Shown here in pieces: positions 50,836 to 57,887 of a DNA stretch of 57,887 bases. The position numbers and the translations under genes are program-made. Source of the DNA: Clostridia bacterium (GTDB lineage Bacteria; Bacillota; Clostridia; Christensenellales; Borkfalkiaceae); contig JAFZXN010000056.1 in NCBI GenBank assembly GCA_017616695.1, forward strand, positions 1-57,887, given 5' to 3'. How positions within the stretch are numbered: position 1 is the stretch's first letter; each line of letters starts with the position of its first letter. The notes under the pieces are model-generated. The model saw nothing but the letters and a program-made list of their open reading frames with translations. It was not told the DNA's origin and searched no databases.

Positions 50836-51978
50836 ATGGGTTCAATGGGAATGAAATCGGAAAACGTCGCGTATTTTAACAATCGCATCGTTTTAAATCT
50901 GCTTTCGGAAGCTCCTTTATCGTGCGTGGAACTTGCCGAAAGAAGCGATCTTACGCATATGGCTACCGGCAGGATATTAAGAAGACTTTACGAAATGGAT
51001 ATAGTAAGACCTCACAACGAACCGTTAGTCAAACGCAGTCGCGGCAGGCAGTTTTTCCGTTATGAGTTAAATGCCGAAAAAGCGTATTTTATATGCGTGA
51101 ATATTCACCATTTCTATAAGTCGTTTACGGTTTACGACCTTGCCGGTAAAGTCGTATATACCGAAGGATCGGAATGCAAGATGGTGTATGATTCCGACGT
51201 GGATATTATTATCGATAGGATCTATTCCGTGCTCAATGAGAACAAAATACCTCTCGATCGTATTGCGGTCGTCTCGATAGCGATGCCGGGCCAAGTCAAC
51301 GAAGAGACGGGCGATATCATCGTTTCTTCCATGGTAGATATAAGCGTTAATTTTATCAAGCGGTTCGGGGCGGCGTTTCCTTCTTCAAAGATAGAAGTCA
51401 AAAATAATATCGTGTATGCGTGCATAAACAGTATTATGTCCAAGGAATTCGATTATTCGAAAGGTACGCACCTGTATCTCTACGTCGGTATGGGCGTGTC
51501 GTGCTTCCTGATATACGATAAAAAGATTATCCTCGGCTCGAACGGTTTCGGCGGCGAAATAGGTATGAATTGTATCGACGCCGACGAAAACAGTCTACAC
51601 GACGTCGTTGTCGTCAACAAATTGCTCCGGTATTGTCGCGACGTCACCGGAAAGCGGGACCTGTCGTATAGTGAGCTTGAGTCGGCGTGCGAAGAATATC
51701 CCGTGATCAGAGAAGAACTCCACAAAGTAGCCGAAGCGCTCGGCAGGACAGTCAGAAATTACGTCGACTTTCTCGGCTCTTCGCACATAGTTTTTGCGGG
51801 ACCTATCACCGGTTATCCTAAATTTTTCTTCGACGAGATATTGGCTAAAATAAAAAACACGAACTACAGCGACGGTATCCGTTATAAGATAGACTATTCG
51901 TTTTCCGAGGAAACGGATAAAGGGCAAATGCTTTTGTCACGGCTTAATTCTTTAGATCGTATAATGCAACAATATTGA
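50836..51978 (+). CDS. ROK-family transcriptional regulator
   Basis: A 380-residue NagC/XylR-type regulator: an N-terminal winged helix (RIVLNLLSEAPLSCVELAERSDL, ATGRILRRLYEM) followed by a ROK sugar-kinase-like domain. The ROK domain is altered: it has SIAMPGQVNEETG near 150 and YVGMGVSCFLIYDKKIILGSNGFGGEIG near 223, but the zinc-binding CxCGxxGC motif is replaced by NCIDADENSL. It therefore probably senses a ligand without kinase activity. The start is uncertain (ATGs at 50836, 50845 and 50851; a TTG at 50824 is unlikely). It follows the secreted-glycan block, and a role in controlling that block is plausible. Confidence 0.85.
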   Translation: MGSMGMKSENVAYFNNRIVLNLLSEAPLSCVELAERSDLTHMATGRILRRLYEMDIVRPHNEPLVKRSRGRQFFRYELNAEKAYFICVNIHHFYKSFTVYDLAGKVVYTEGSECKMVYDSDVDIIIDRIYSVLNENKIPLDRIAVVSIAMPGQVNEETGDIIVSSMVDISVNFIKRFGAAFPSSKIEVKNNIVYACINSIMSKEFDYSKGTHLYLYVGMGVSCFLIYDKKIILGSNGFGGEIGMNCIDADENSLHDVVVVNKLLRYCRDVTGKRDLSYSELESACEEYPVIREELHKVAEALGRTVRNYVDFLGSSHIVFAGPITGYPKFFFDEILAKIKNTNYSDGIRYKIDYSFSEETDKGQMLLSRLNSLDRIMQQY

Positions 51979-52045
51979 TCTTAAAAGGCCCGTTATAATT
52001 CCCTTTATAAAAAAATTATTTCGACACTCTCCTTTCTTTTTGTAT

Positions 52046-52066
52046 CGATAATCGACTTATACGGGC
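52046..52066 (-). repeat. Dispersed intergenic repeat, copy 9
   Basis: On the minus strand it reads GCCCGTATAAGTCGATTATCG. It lies 67 bp after the ROK gene stop. The remainder of 51979-52282 shows no gene. Confidence 0.65.
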
Positions 52067-52282
52067 ACTTTTTATTATTTAACACTTAAAAAGCACAGCC
52101 GAAAACAAAGCCCCTTCCCGCGTTCGGCTCAAAAAAAGACGGGTATAGGAAAACGATTTGGTAGGATCACATTGAATATAATATGAGTAGCTTTTTAAAA
52201 CGGCGTAGTTGGGTGACGGAACTGAAGAAATTCTGCCTGTGGACGAGAAGACAATCGTTTTTCACGATAAGCGATAATGGTA

Positions 52283-52311
52283 TTGACAAAAATCGAAACG
52301 TGTGATAAAGT
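52283..52311 (+). promoter_or_regulatory. Promoter of the DUF1284-like gene
   Basis: TTGACA and TAAAGT are separated by 17 bp, directly before the palindrome at 52317-52335. Confidence 0.75.
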
Positions 52312-52316
52312 ATATG

Positions 52317-52335
52317 TAGTAAATCGAATTTACTA
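52317..52335. promoter_or_regulatory. Palindromic operator at the transcription start
   Basis: TAGTAAAT and ATTTACTA are separated by CGA, a perfect 8-bp inverted repeat that begins 5 bp after the -10 and so covers the expected transcript start. It looks like a repressor site; the cognate regulator is not identified. Confidence 0.7.
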
Positions 52336-52357
52336 ATTTTGCCGCGGGGGGTAACAT

Positions 52358-52888
52358 TTGAAAAAAGATCTATTTGCGGGCGAAGCTAACGAAGAATATT
52401 TTCAGATCAAGCCGCATCATTTTTTGGATTATCTTTACGATCTCGGCGTCGATTACCGACACGACGATGAAATAAACGTTTTCGGAAGCAACAACGGCGA
52501 GTTGTGTCGCGCGTTTATCGACGGGAAGATGACGAAGATCAGATTTACTCCGTTCGTAGACGATATTTGCCGTCCGTGCAAAAAACTTGCGGAAGGCGTC
52601 AGGTGCATTGACGTATTCGACGACGATACTACGCTTTATTACGGTTTTCGTTACAAAAACGATTTTAATTATCAGCTCGATATGAAGCTGAATTCGGCGT
52701 TGCCGGACGTGTTTTGTTTCGATAAGGTGTGGGATATGATCGACTTATTATCCGAACTCGAGAAGCGTCTTACCGCCGAAATAATCGACTTATATAAATG
52801 GCGGCGCCCCGAACGAGTTGAAAAGACGTTTTCTGGAATCGAAAAAGGCAAAAAGATATATTCTTTGCAAACAAAAAAAGCGGTTTGA
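52358..52888 (+). CDS. DUF1284-like putative metal/Fe-S protein
   Basis: A 176-residue protein starting at a TTG preceded by a G-rich site (GGGGGG, 7 nt upstream); no ATG is suitably placed. The first half resembles DUF1284: IKPHHFLDYLYDLG near 17 and VDDICRPCKKLAEGVRC near 68, giving a His pair and three cysteines that could bind a metal or Fe-S cluster. DUF1284 usually has a Cys right after the HH-containing helix (HHLLC), and that Cys is an Asp here. The C-terminal half has no recognised domain. Expression is probably controlled by the palindrome at 52317-52335. Confidence 0.55.
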   Translation: MKKDLFAGEANEEYFQIKPHHFLDYLYDLGVDYRHDDEINVFGSNNGELCRAFIDGKMTKIRFTPFVDDICRPCKKLAEGVRCIDVFDDDTTLYYGFRYKNDFNYQLDMKLNSALPDVFCFDKVWDMIDLLSELEKRLTAEIIDLYKWRRPERVEKTFSGIEKGKKIYSLQTKKAV

Positions 52889-52967
52889 AGTGCTGTTCCA
52901 TTAGGGATTTTATGAAAAACTAAAATTTAATGGTAATTGCACTTTCAGGCGGCCTCAAAAAGAATTT

Positions 52968-53002
52968 GAACTTGGATATAATTAGTCCGAGTTCTTTTTC
53001 TT
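52968..53002 (+). terminator. Terminator after the DUF1284-like gene
   Basis: The 9-bp stem GAACTTGGA/TCCGAGTTC is followed by TTTTTCTTT. Confidence 0.75.
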
Positions 53003-53054
53003 TATAAAATTGTATATTTTTTTGTTTTTCTACATCTTGTTTGCCTAAATCCTA

Positions 53055-53083
53055 TTGACAAATTATATAACAATCTGTATAAT
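53055..53083 (+). promoter_or_regulatory. Promoter of the XRE-DUF3990 gene
   Basis: A consensus TTGACA, 17 bp, TATAAT. The expected transcript start near 53090 excludes the ATG at 53087 as a start codon. Confidence 0.8.
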
Positions 53084-53116
53084 ATTATGTGTAATAAATG
53101 TTATAGGCGGTTTTAT

Positions 53117-53992
53117 ATGAAAGAACTTATAAAACAAATCAGGCAATATACCGGATTAAGTCAAACGGAAATGGCTTCAAAAATAGGCGTTAGATTTGCA
53201 ACCATAAATCGTTGGGAAAACGGTCATTCACAGCCGACTCGTCTTGCTCAAGAAGGTCTTTATACTTTATGCGAGAATTTGAACGTCCCCGTATATGAAA
53301 TGATTATTGAAAAAATAAAGCGTGAAGTATCGTCTATTACCTTAGATAAAGGTCGCATTTTACTTTATCACGGATCAAAAAGCGGTTTGGTCGGAGATAT
53401 TAAGCCTATAAGCCGTGAAAAGTGCGACTTTGGCAAAGGGTTTTATATGGGAACAACTCCCGAACAGCCGCTTACTCTTATTTGTGATTTTGAGGAATCT
53501 AAATTCTACGTCGTTTCAATCGATATTAAAGAACTCAAAAGCGTTGAAATTCCTGCTAATATAGATTGGGCGATGATCGTTGCCTATCATCGTGGGCGTA
53601 TGGAGAGAATAAAAGGCAGTAATTTTTATAATAAATACGGCGCAATGACAAGCGGCAAAGATTTGGCTATCGGTAGTATTGCAAACGATAGAATGTTTTT
53701 CGTTTTGGATAATTTTTTCTTGGAAAACATTACGGACGTTGCACTTGTAAACAGTTTGTCCGCACTAATGCTCGGCAAACAATATGTTGCTCTTACGGAA
53801 AAAGCGTGCAGCGCGATAAAAATCGAAAAAGAAATACCGCTTTCGTTCTTTGAAAAGAAAGTTCTACGCAAAGTCAGCGAAGGAAATCGTCAGAAAGGTA
53901 TTGACCTTGCTAATGAAATTTGCAAGTCACACCGTCGTGAAGGTAAATTCTTTGACGAAATATTGGACGAGGCGATAAAAGGAGATAAATGA
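53117..53992 (+). CDS. XRE domain - DUF3990 ADP-ribosyltransferase-like protein
   Basis: A 291-residue protein joining an N-terminal XRE helix-turn-helix (LSQTEMASKIGVRFATINRW, residues 15-34) to a DUF3990 domain of ADP-ribosyltransferase type (about 85-245). The DUF3990 part has LYHGSKSGL, CDFGKGFYMGTTPEQ, WAMIVAYHRGR and LAIGSIANDRMF. The start is set by AGGCGG, 6 nt before ATG 53117, and by the promoter position. The next gene overlaps it by 4 nt. An autoregulated modifying enzyme with a coupled partner is the layout of a toxin-antitoxin or defence module. It lies in an A+T-rich island. Confidence 0.82.
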   Translation: MKELIKQIRQYTGLSQTEMASKIGVRFATINRWENGHSQPTRLAQEGLYTLCENLNVPVYEMIIEKIKREVSSITLDKGRILLYHGSKSGLVGDIKPISREKCDFGKGFYMGTTPEQPLTLICDFEESKFYVVSIDIKELKSVEIPANIDWAMIVAYHRGRMERIKGSNFYNKYGAMTSGKDLAIGSIANDRMFFVLDNFFLENITDVALVNSLSALMLGKQYVALTEKACSAIKIEKEIPLSFFEKKVLRKVSEGNRQKGIDLANEICKSHRREGKFFDEILDEAIKGDK

Positions 53993-54408
53993 TGGACGCT
54001 TTGGAATTAAAATTGTGCGATATACAAGGTCGCCTTTTTGAACTTTTTTTAAGCACGGATTATGATGCCGAAAGCCTTGTAAAAGCGTTTATGAACAGCG
54101 AATTAGCCAAAAATCTCGATTCCGAATATAACCGTATGCAATGGGCGGGCGAAGAATATCTTTTGGAAGAACTTGTTGCTACCTGCAAAGACAAGTTGAC
54201 CATTAAAAAAGAGAGCGTTTCAAAAGAAGTTTTATTCTGGACGGGCTACGTTTACCGCTATTGGCATTTTTATACGAAAGAAGACAGCGCTAAAATATAC
54301 AAGCAGGCGTCTTTTGAAACAATGAACGTTAATTATTTAATGTTTCACACTATGGACGTTGAAGTTGCGATTGACGATCTGAAAGAAATATATAAACAAA
54401 AGAAATAA
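53989..54408 (+). CDS. Partner of the XRE-DUF3990 protein
   Basis: A 139-residue, largely helical, acidic protein that overlaps the preceding gene by 4 nt and has AAAGGAG in place. Recognisable segments are EYNRMQWAGEEYLLEEL and EVLFWTGYVYRYWHFYT. I do not recognise a named family. Tight coupling to a putative ADP-ribosyltransferase suggests an antitoxin, an immunity protein or a specificity partner. No catalytic motif is visible. Confidence 0.6.
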   Translation: MMDALELKLCDIQGRLFELFLSTDYDAESLVKAFMNSELAKNLDSEYNRMQWAGEEYLLEELVATCKDKLTIKKESVSKEVLFWTGYVYRYWHFYTKEDSAKIYKQASFETMNVNYLMFHTMDVEVAIDDLKEIYKQKK

Positions 54409-54469
54409 ATTTTATAAATATGACTAAACCTGTCATAGTTAATGTGGTAAAATAGAAATAAAAATACAA

Positions 54470-55603
54470 ATGGAACAGGCAGAAGAAATATACAATAAGC
54501 ATTTTGATGAAATGGTCGGCGCAAATAATCTCGATGAATATTCGGAAGCGGATGTTAATCGTGTTTTGAACCGTCTTTTGAAATGTTTGCCGAATAATGG
54601 GAAATTCTACAAGTATCGCAAGTGTGAAGGAGAATTTTTCGATTTAGCTTTTGATTCGCTGAAAAACGGCTATATCTGGCTTGCTCAAGCGTCAACGCTT
54701 AATGATGATGTTGACACAACTATCAATTTTGATCCGGAAAAAGATATTGAGGATGTAAAACAATATTTGCGGTCTCACCCTATAGAAGTTTTAAATTGGA
54801 TATTCAAAAAAGCAGAAGAATCTGGTAAAAATTTGTTTGGATTCAATAAATTCAACAACGATATGTTTTTCAAGGCGCTTTCTTGCTATGATTTGGAAAT
54901 AGGTAAACTCAATAAATCAAAAGCAATAAAAGCATTATCGAACTATGGATACAGCGTTTCAAAAATAAATAAATTTCTAAATGAAATGGATGATTTCATA
55001 AGGAATTTTATGGTGACAAACGAAGACGTTCTAAAACAAATTGCCGAGAACTACCTATCTATAAACAAGAAAATCAGGGATATGGCACATATCTTTTCTT
55101 TGTCAGAATGCTATGATTCAGACACAATGTGGGCGTATTACACGGACAACAAAGGTTTTTGTATCGAATATGACTTTAAAAAAGTTATGGATCTTCCGAT
55201 AGTATCAAAACGATTATTTATGAGTTTTTATAAGGTTTTATACAACGATAAGAAAGAACGATGCTCGTTTTTACTTGATATTAAATACTATCTTGGCGGG
55301 TATAAAGATAAAGATTTGCTTGTTGAGTCGAATAGAAAAATGATAACTCAACTTATAACAAAACAAGAGAAATGGAGATATGAGCGCGAATGGCGACTAT
55401 TCCTTTGCAACACAGAGAACAAACTTGATGCAGATATAGTAAGCGCAATTTATATTGACAAATCAATGTGTAATACCGATAACGGAAAAAAGTTATTGGA
55501 CTTAGCAAAGGAACGAAATTGGCGTGTTTATATACGGAAACTAAACTATATTGGAACGAAACATATTTACGAATGTATTGACGATAAAACGGAGGACAAA
55601 TAA
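54470..55603 (+). CDS. DUF2971 protein
   Basis: A 377-residue protein with the DUF2971 pattern: FYKYRKCEGEFFDLAF near 44, IWLAQASTLNDDVDT near 67 (the usual NDPFE region), SLSECYDSDTMWAYYTDNKGFCIEY near 206 and KWRYEREWRLF near 301. DUF2971 genes are of unknown function and often occur in mobile or defence regions. The ATG has no clear ribosome site. The gene ends exactly one codon boundary before the methyltransferase start (TAAATG), so the two are probably cotranscribed. Confidence 0.8.
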   Translation: MEQAEEIYNKHFDEMVGANNLDEYSEADVNRVLNRLLKCLPNNGKFYKYRKCEGEFFDLAFDSLKNGYIWLAQASTLNDDVDTTINFDPEKDIEDVKQYLRSHPIEVLNWIFKKAEESGKNLFGFNKFNNDMFFKALSCYDLEIGKLNKSKAIKALSNYGYSVSKINKFLNEMDDFIRNFMVTNEDVLKQIAENYLSINKKIRDMAHIFSLSECYDSDTMWAYYTDNKGFCIEYDFKKVMDLPIVSKRLFMSFYKVLYNDKKERCSFLLDIKYYLGGYKDKDLLVESNRKMITQLITKQEKWRYEREWRLFLCNTENKLDADIVSAIYIDKSMCNTDNGKKLLDLAKERNWRVYIRKLNYIGTKHIYECIDDKTEDK

Positions 55604-56581
55604 ATGCCGACGCTGGAATGGATAGGAAAAGATAAAGTCATAAACCATCATCAAGAAGTGCCGTATCGGATTCTTGATAAAAAGTATACATACAATGCCG
55701 AGTCGTCCGAGAATATGATTATTCACGGGGACAATTTGCTCGCGCTAAAATCTCTTCTTCCGCAGTATGAGGGGCAAATCGATTGTATTTACATTGATCC
55801 GCCATATAACACGGCTCACAGCACAAACAACAATCAACGGTGGGTTTATAATGATAATGTAGACGATCCGCATATTAAAAAGTGGCTTGGAGAAGTTGTT
55901 GGTGATGAAGGTGAGGATTTGTCTCGCCACGACAAATGGCTTTGCATGATGTATCCAAGACTTGTCTTGCTTTATAAAATATTGTCAAAAGAAGGTGTTA
56001 TTTTCATTTCCATTGATGATAATGAATTTCATAATCTTAAATACCTTTTAGATGATATTTTTGGCAGAAAAAACCATATTACAACTTTTGCTGTTGAAAA
56101 TAATCCCAAAGGCAGAAAGAATAATTCATTTGTTTCAGAGGGGTATGAATATTGCTTGTTGTATTGTAAAAATAGAGATGCAATAATGGCAAAATATGAG
56201 GGTCGAGTTTTTCAAGATGTTTTTAATGGAGAAAAAAAGGATATACGGAATTTGCTCGTAGATCAATATGGTAGTTTCAAACAAAGCAAACGTCAGGTAT
56301 CTGGTTTAAATAAAAGTAATGCACTATGTAGTGTGTCAAAAATTGAAAGATGCTTTACTATCTATTATCAACCCAATACAGAATCGTTAGTGTTTTTAGA
56401 TGAATATGATTCAGATAATGATTCTTGGATTCTTTCGAAAGAAGGGGCTGATTTGTTGGCACAAGGATATGTTCGATATACTTGTAACAATAACTCTACA
56501 GGGAAACCCTCTATCCCTTTATATTCAAAAGAAACTCTTTTAGAAAAGCATTCCAATCATTCGAACCGTCAGATAGAATGA
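55604..56581 (+). pseudogene. Type III-like DNA methyltransferase, truncated
   Basis: The 325-residue product matches the N-terminal part of Mod-type N6-adenine methyltransferases: IIHGDNLLALKSLLPQY near 38, the catalytic DPPYN near 65, KWLCMMYPRLVLLYKIL near 110 and IFISIDDNEFHNLKYLLDDIFG near 133. In this class the AdoMet-binding F-x-G-x-G motif comes after the target-recognition region. Here the frame stops at the LYSKETLLEKH segment, so that motif is absent. The gene is therefore probably inactive. CGGAGG is well placed for the start. The stop overlaps the next ORF's ATG, which suggests a deletion joined two genes. No res subunit gene is seen. Confidence 0.7.
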
Positions 56582-57399
56582 TAAAAATAGCGAATTTTTA
56601 TTGTAATCAACAAAAAGTTTTTGAATATTTCTTAACATACGAAAGCAGATGGCACGGCTTTTGGAATTATCTTGACAAACTTAAACGACAAGAAATTGAA
56701 GAAACATTAAAAAACTCACAACAATTTAGCAATGAAAGTTTTAATAAGAAGTATTTGTCTCAAATCAAAGATGAATTTAATAAACAATGGGGTTATAAAT
56801 CAGATTTAACGGTTAAAACAAGTGATAACAGACAGAAACTCAGCTTGTTAATTATGAGAGAAGCAAGTGCAATAAACTATGATGAGGCGTTAATAAATGC
56901 TTTTACAAGACAATTTTTTTATTTGGTCGGGGATTATGTTTCGAGCAAAGCAAGGGATATAAAAACTAACGGCACGAATTTTGAAACCGAAGTAAATGAT
57001 TTATTAAATCAAGACATTGCGTTTGCTACAGAAAATACCACATATCAAACCTACTTAATTAAAGATGAAAAATTGCAAGAAAAATATAATGCAAAATTAA
57101 AAGAGATTAAAATTATAAAAAGTTCAATTTTATATAAGCCGACATTTATTTTGAAAGATGGTTTTTCATATAATTATAAAATTTTGGATTTTTCTGCAGA
57201 AGATCTTTCAGGGGATTTTTTGGAGAAACAAGTTGACAAATATAAAAGACCTGACGGACAATATGTTTATAAAACCGTCTTTATGTCAAGAGAAGAACTA
57301 TGTCGTATTTTACACAAAGAATATGTTGTAATTCAAATGGATATTCAATATAAGATTGATACATATCCCGGCGCAATTATTCAGTTTGATAATAAATAG
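56578..57399 (+). CDS. Unknown ORF after the truncated methyltransferase
   Basis: A 273-residue, Lys/Asn-rich protein overlapping the preceding frame by 4 nt (ATGA). It has a helical N-terminal half and a beta-rich C-terminal part (YKPTFILKDGFSYNYKILDF, YVVIQMDIQYKIDTYPG). I do not recognise a family. Its place suggests a restriction or target-binding component of the same system, possibly itself missing its N-terminus. There is no clear nuclease motif such as PD-(D/E)xK to support that. Confidence 0.5.
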   Translation: MIKIANFYCNQQKVFEYFLTYESRWHGFWNYLDKLKRQEIEETLKNSQQFSNESFNKKYLSQIKDEFNKQWGYKSDLTVKTSDNRQKLSLLIMREASAINYDEALINAFTRQFFYLVGDYVSSKARDIKTNGTNFETEVNDLLNQDIAFATENTTYQTYLIKDEKLQEKYNAKLKEIKIIKSSILYKPTFILKDGFSYNYKILDFSAEDLSGDFLEKQVDKYKRPDGQYVYKTVFMSREELCRILHKEYVVIQMDIQYKIDTYPGAIIQFDNK

Positions 57400-57426
57400 A
57401 TTTATTAAGACGTATACTATAAAAAC

Positions 57427-57460
57427 GTAAAAAGCCCGAGGGGAATTTTGCCTCGGGCTT
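57427..57460. terminator. Terminator after the unknown ORF
   Basis: A perfect 10-bp stem, AAGCCCGAGG/CCTCGGGCTT. The T-run is better on the minus strand, so it may act in both directions. Confidence 0.65.
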
Positions 57461-57540
57461 AAACCGTTTATAAGGTAAATATGAATTGTTTCGGCTATTA
57501 TAAACAAAAAAACGAATTTTAATATGATAACAAATGCATT

Positions 57541-57582
57541 AAAAAAATCTCAATCAAACCGCAAAACCGGTTCAATTGAGAT
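57541..57582 (-). terminator. Minus-strand terminator beside the duplicated tRNA tail
   Basis: The stems ATCTCAAT/ATTGAGAT and AACCG/CGGTT lead into seven T residues on the minus strand. Confidence 0.7.
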
Positions 57583-57588
57583 TATGCA

Positions 57589-57609
57589 TGGCTGGGGACG
57601 AGGGATTTG
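57589..57609. repeat. Duplicated tRNA 3' end (att-like)
   Basis: A 21-bp match to the tRNA 3' end at 57863-57883. The sequence leading away from it no longer fits a tRNA, so only the tail was copied. The intervening 250 bp hold no ORF, but near 57793-57814 they contain an inverted partial copy of the T-arm (TTCAAATCCCTC). Confidence 0.7.
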
Positions 57610-57817
57610 CTCCGCTCGGCTTTAACTGACCACTTGTAGAAATTATACAAAATCGAGGAATCGATTTTGAGTACAACTGCGTTGTGGTCGTCTTGTGCCT
57701 CGCTATCACGCCCCTCGGGCGAACGCCATACTATGGTGTTCGGTCGGCGGCTATGAGATATAATTCAGGCTTTTAAGCCACCGACTGCCCCTCAGTTCAA
57801 ATCCCTCTTTGATCCCC

Positions 57818-57861
57818 CAAAAAAACAAAACCTTGACCGAAAGTATCCGATCAAGGTTTTG
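57818..57861 (-). terminator. Terminator of the tRNA gene
   Basis: On the minus strand CAAAACCTTGA pairs with TCAAGGTTTTG and is followed by a run of seven T residues. It begins 2 bp after the tRNA's CCA end. Confidence 0.8.
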
Positions 57862-57862
57862 T

Positions 57863-57887
57863 TGGCTGGGGACGAGGGATTTGAACC
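57863..57887 (-). tRNA. 3' part of a tRNA gene (possibly tRNA-Gln)
   Basis: Read on the minus strand: a T-loop TTCAAAT, the T-stem strand CCCTC, the acceptor strand GTCCCCA, discriminator G and encoded CCA. A U1-A72 pair with discriminator G is typical of tRNA-Gln, but the anticodon lies outside the window. Confidence 0.75.

Noticed and set aside
52776-52797. A further copy of the dispersed repeat inside the DUF1284-like gene
   Set aside because: Only about 14 bp match (ATAATCGACTTATA) and the flanks do not; the codons read normally, so chance is likely.

Overview
The window looks like a chromosomal segment of a Gram-positive, endospore-forming clostridial bacterium (Bacillota), probably an uncultured gut lineage. 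The grounds are spoIIR, a sleB-ypeB germination pair, many Shine-Dalgarno/ATG starts with AGGAG-type sites, near-consensus sigma-A promoters, several lipobox lipoproteins, secreted serpins and large modular surface proteins. The lineage is inferred from gene content only. Most of the window has moderate G+C; two stretches (about 30.96-32.48 kb and 52.9-57.4 kb) are visibly richer in A+T and look acquired.

Layout. 0.4-6.9 kb: a shikimate-pathway cluster (aroB, aroA, aroC, a chorismate mutase, a fused aroE-aroK, type II dehydroquinase). It covers every step from DAHP to chorismate and on to prephenate. The chorismate mutase gene lies inside a 1.47-kb block bounded by roughly 55-bp inverted repeats and containing two copies of a hairpin array. 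7-14 kb: a membrane diguanylate cyclase, an AraC regulator and a divergent 1551-residue secreted SGNH-hydrolase lipoprotein. 14.3-21.7 kb: plsX, degV, an acetyltransferase-like gene, a YitT transporter-like gene, then spoIIR-sleB-ypeB. 22-30.4 kb: iscS-iscU, two tandem serpin lipoproteins, a zinc-ribbon protein with an acidic tail, an ASCH-GNAT fusion and an M32 carboxypeptidase.

30.4-35 kb: a possible structured RNA gene, then a 1.65-kb A+T-rich insertion flanked by 122-bp direct repeats (an XRE repressor with clear operators, a small lipoprotein, a coiled-coil membrane protein). Beyond it lie an orphan solute-binding lipoprotein and a dCache-GGDEF protein. 35.3-36.9 kb: a threonine-aldolase-like enzyme and an acetyltransferase. 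37.2-50.5 kb: a block of four exported proteins that share three recurring modules I cannot assign to named families. It ends in a 2166-residue protein with a DUF4091-like C-terminus, preceded by a 43-residue acidic ORF. 50.8-52.9 kb: a ROK-family regulator and a DUF1284-like gene behind a palindromic operator. 53.1-57.4 kb: a defence-like island (XRE-DUF3990 ADP-ribosyltransferase-like protein with partner, DUF2971 protein, a type III-like methyltransferase lacking its AdoMet motif, an unknown ORF). The window ends in the 3' part of a tRNA gene whose tail is duplicated 274 bp away, as at an integration site.

Two features cut across the window: a short dispersed intergenic repeat (core GCCTATAAGTCGATTATCGC, about ten copies) and a convergent intergenic region with three evenly spaced GTGCCA-N3-TGGCAC palindromes plus a half site. 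Neither is explained by the genes around it.
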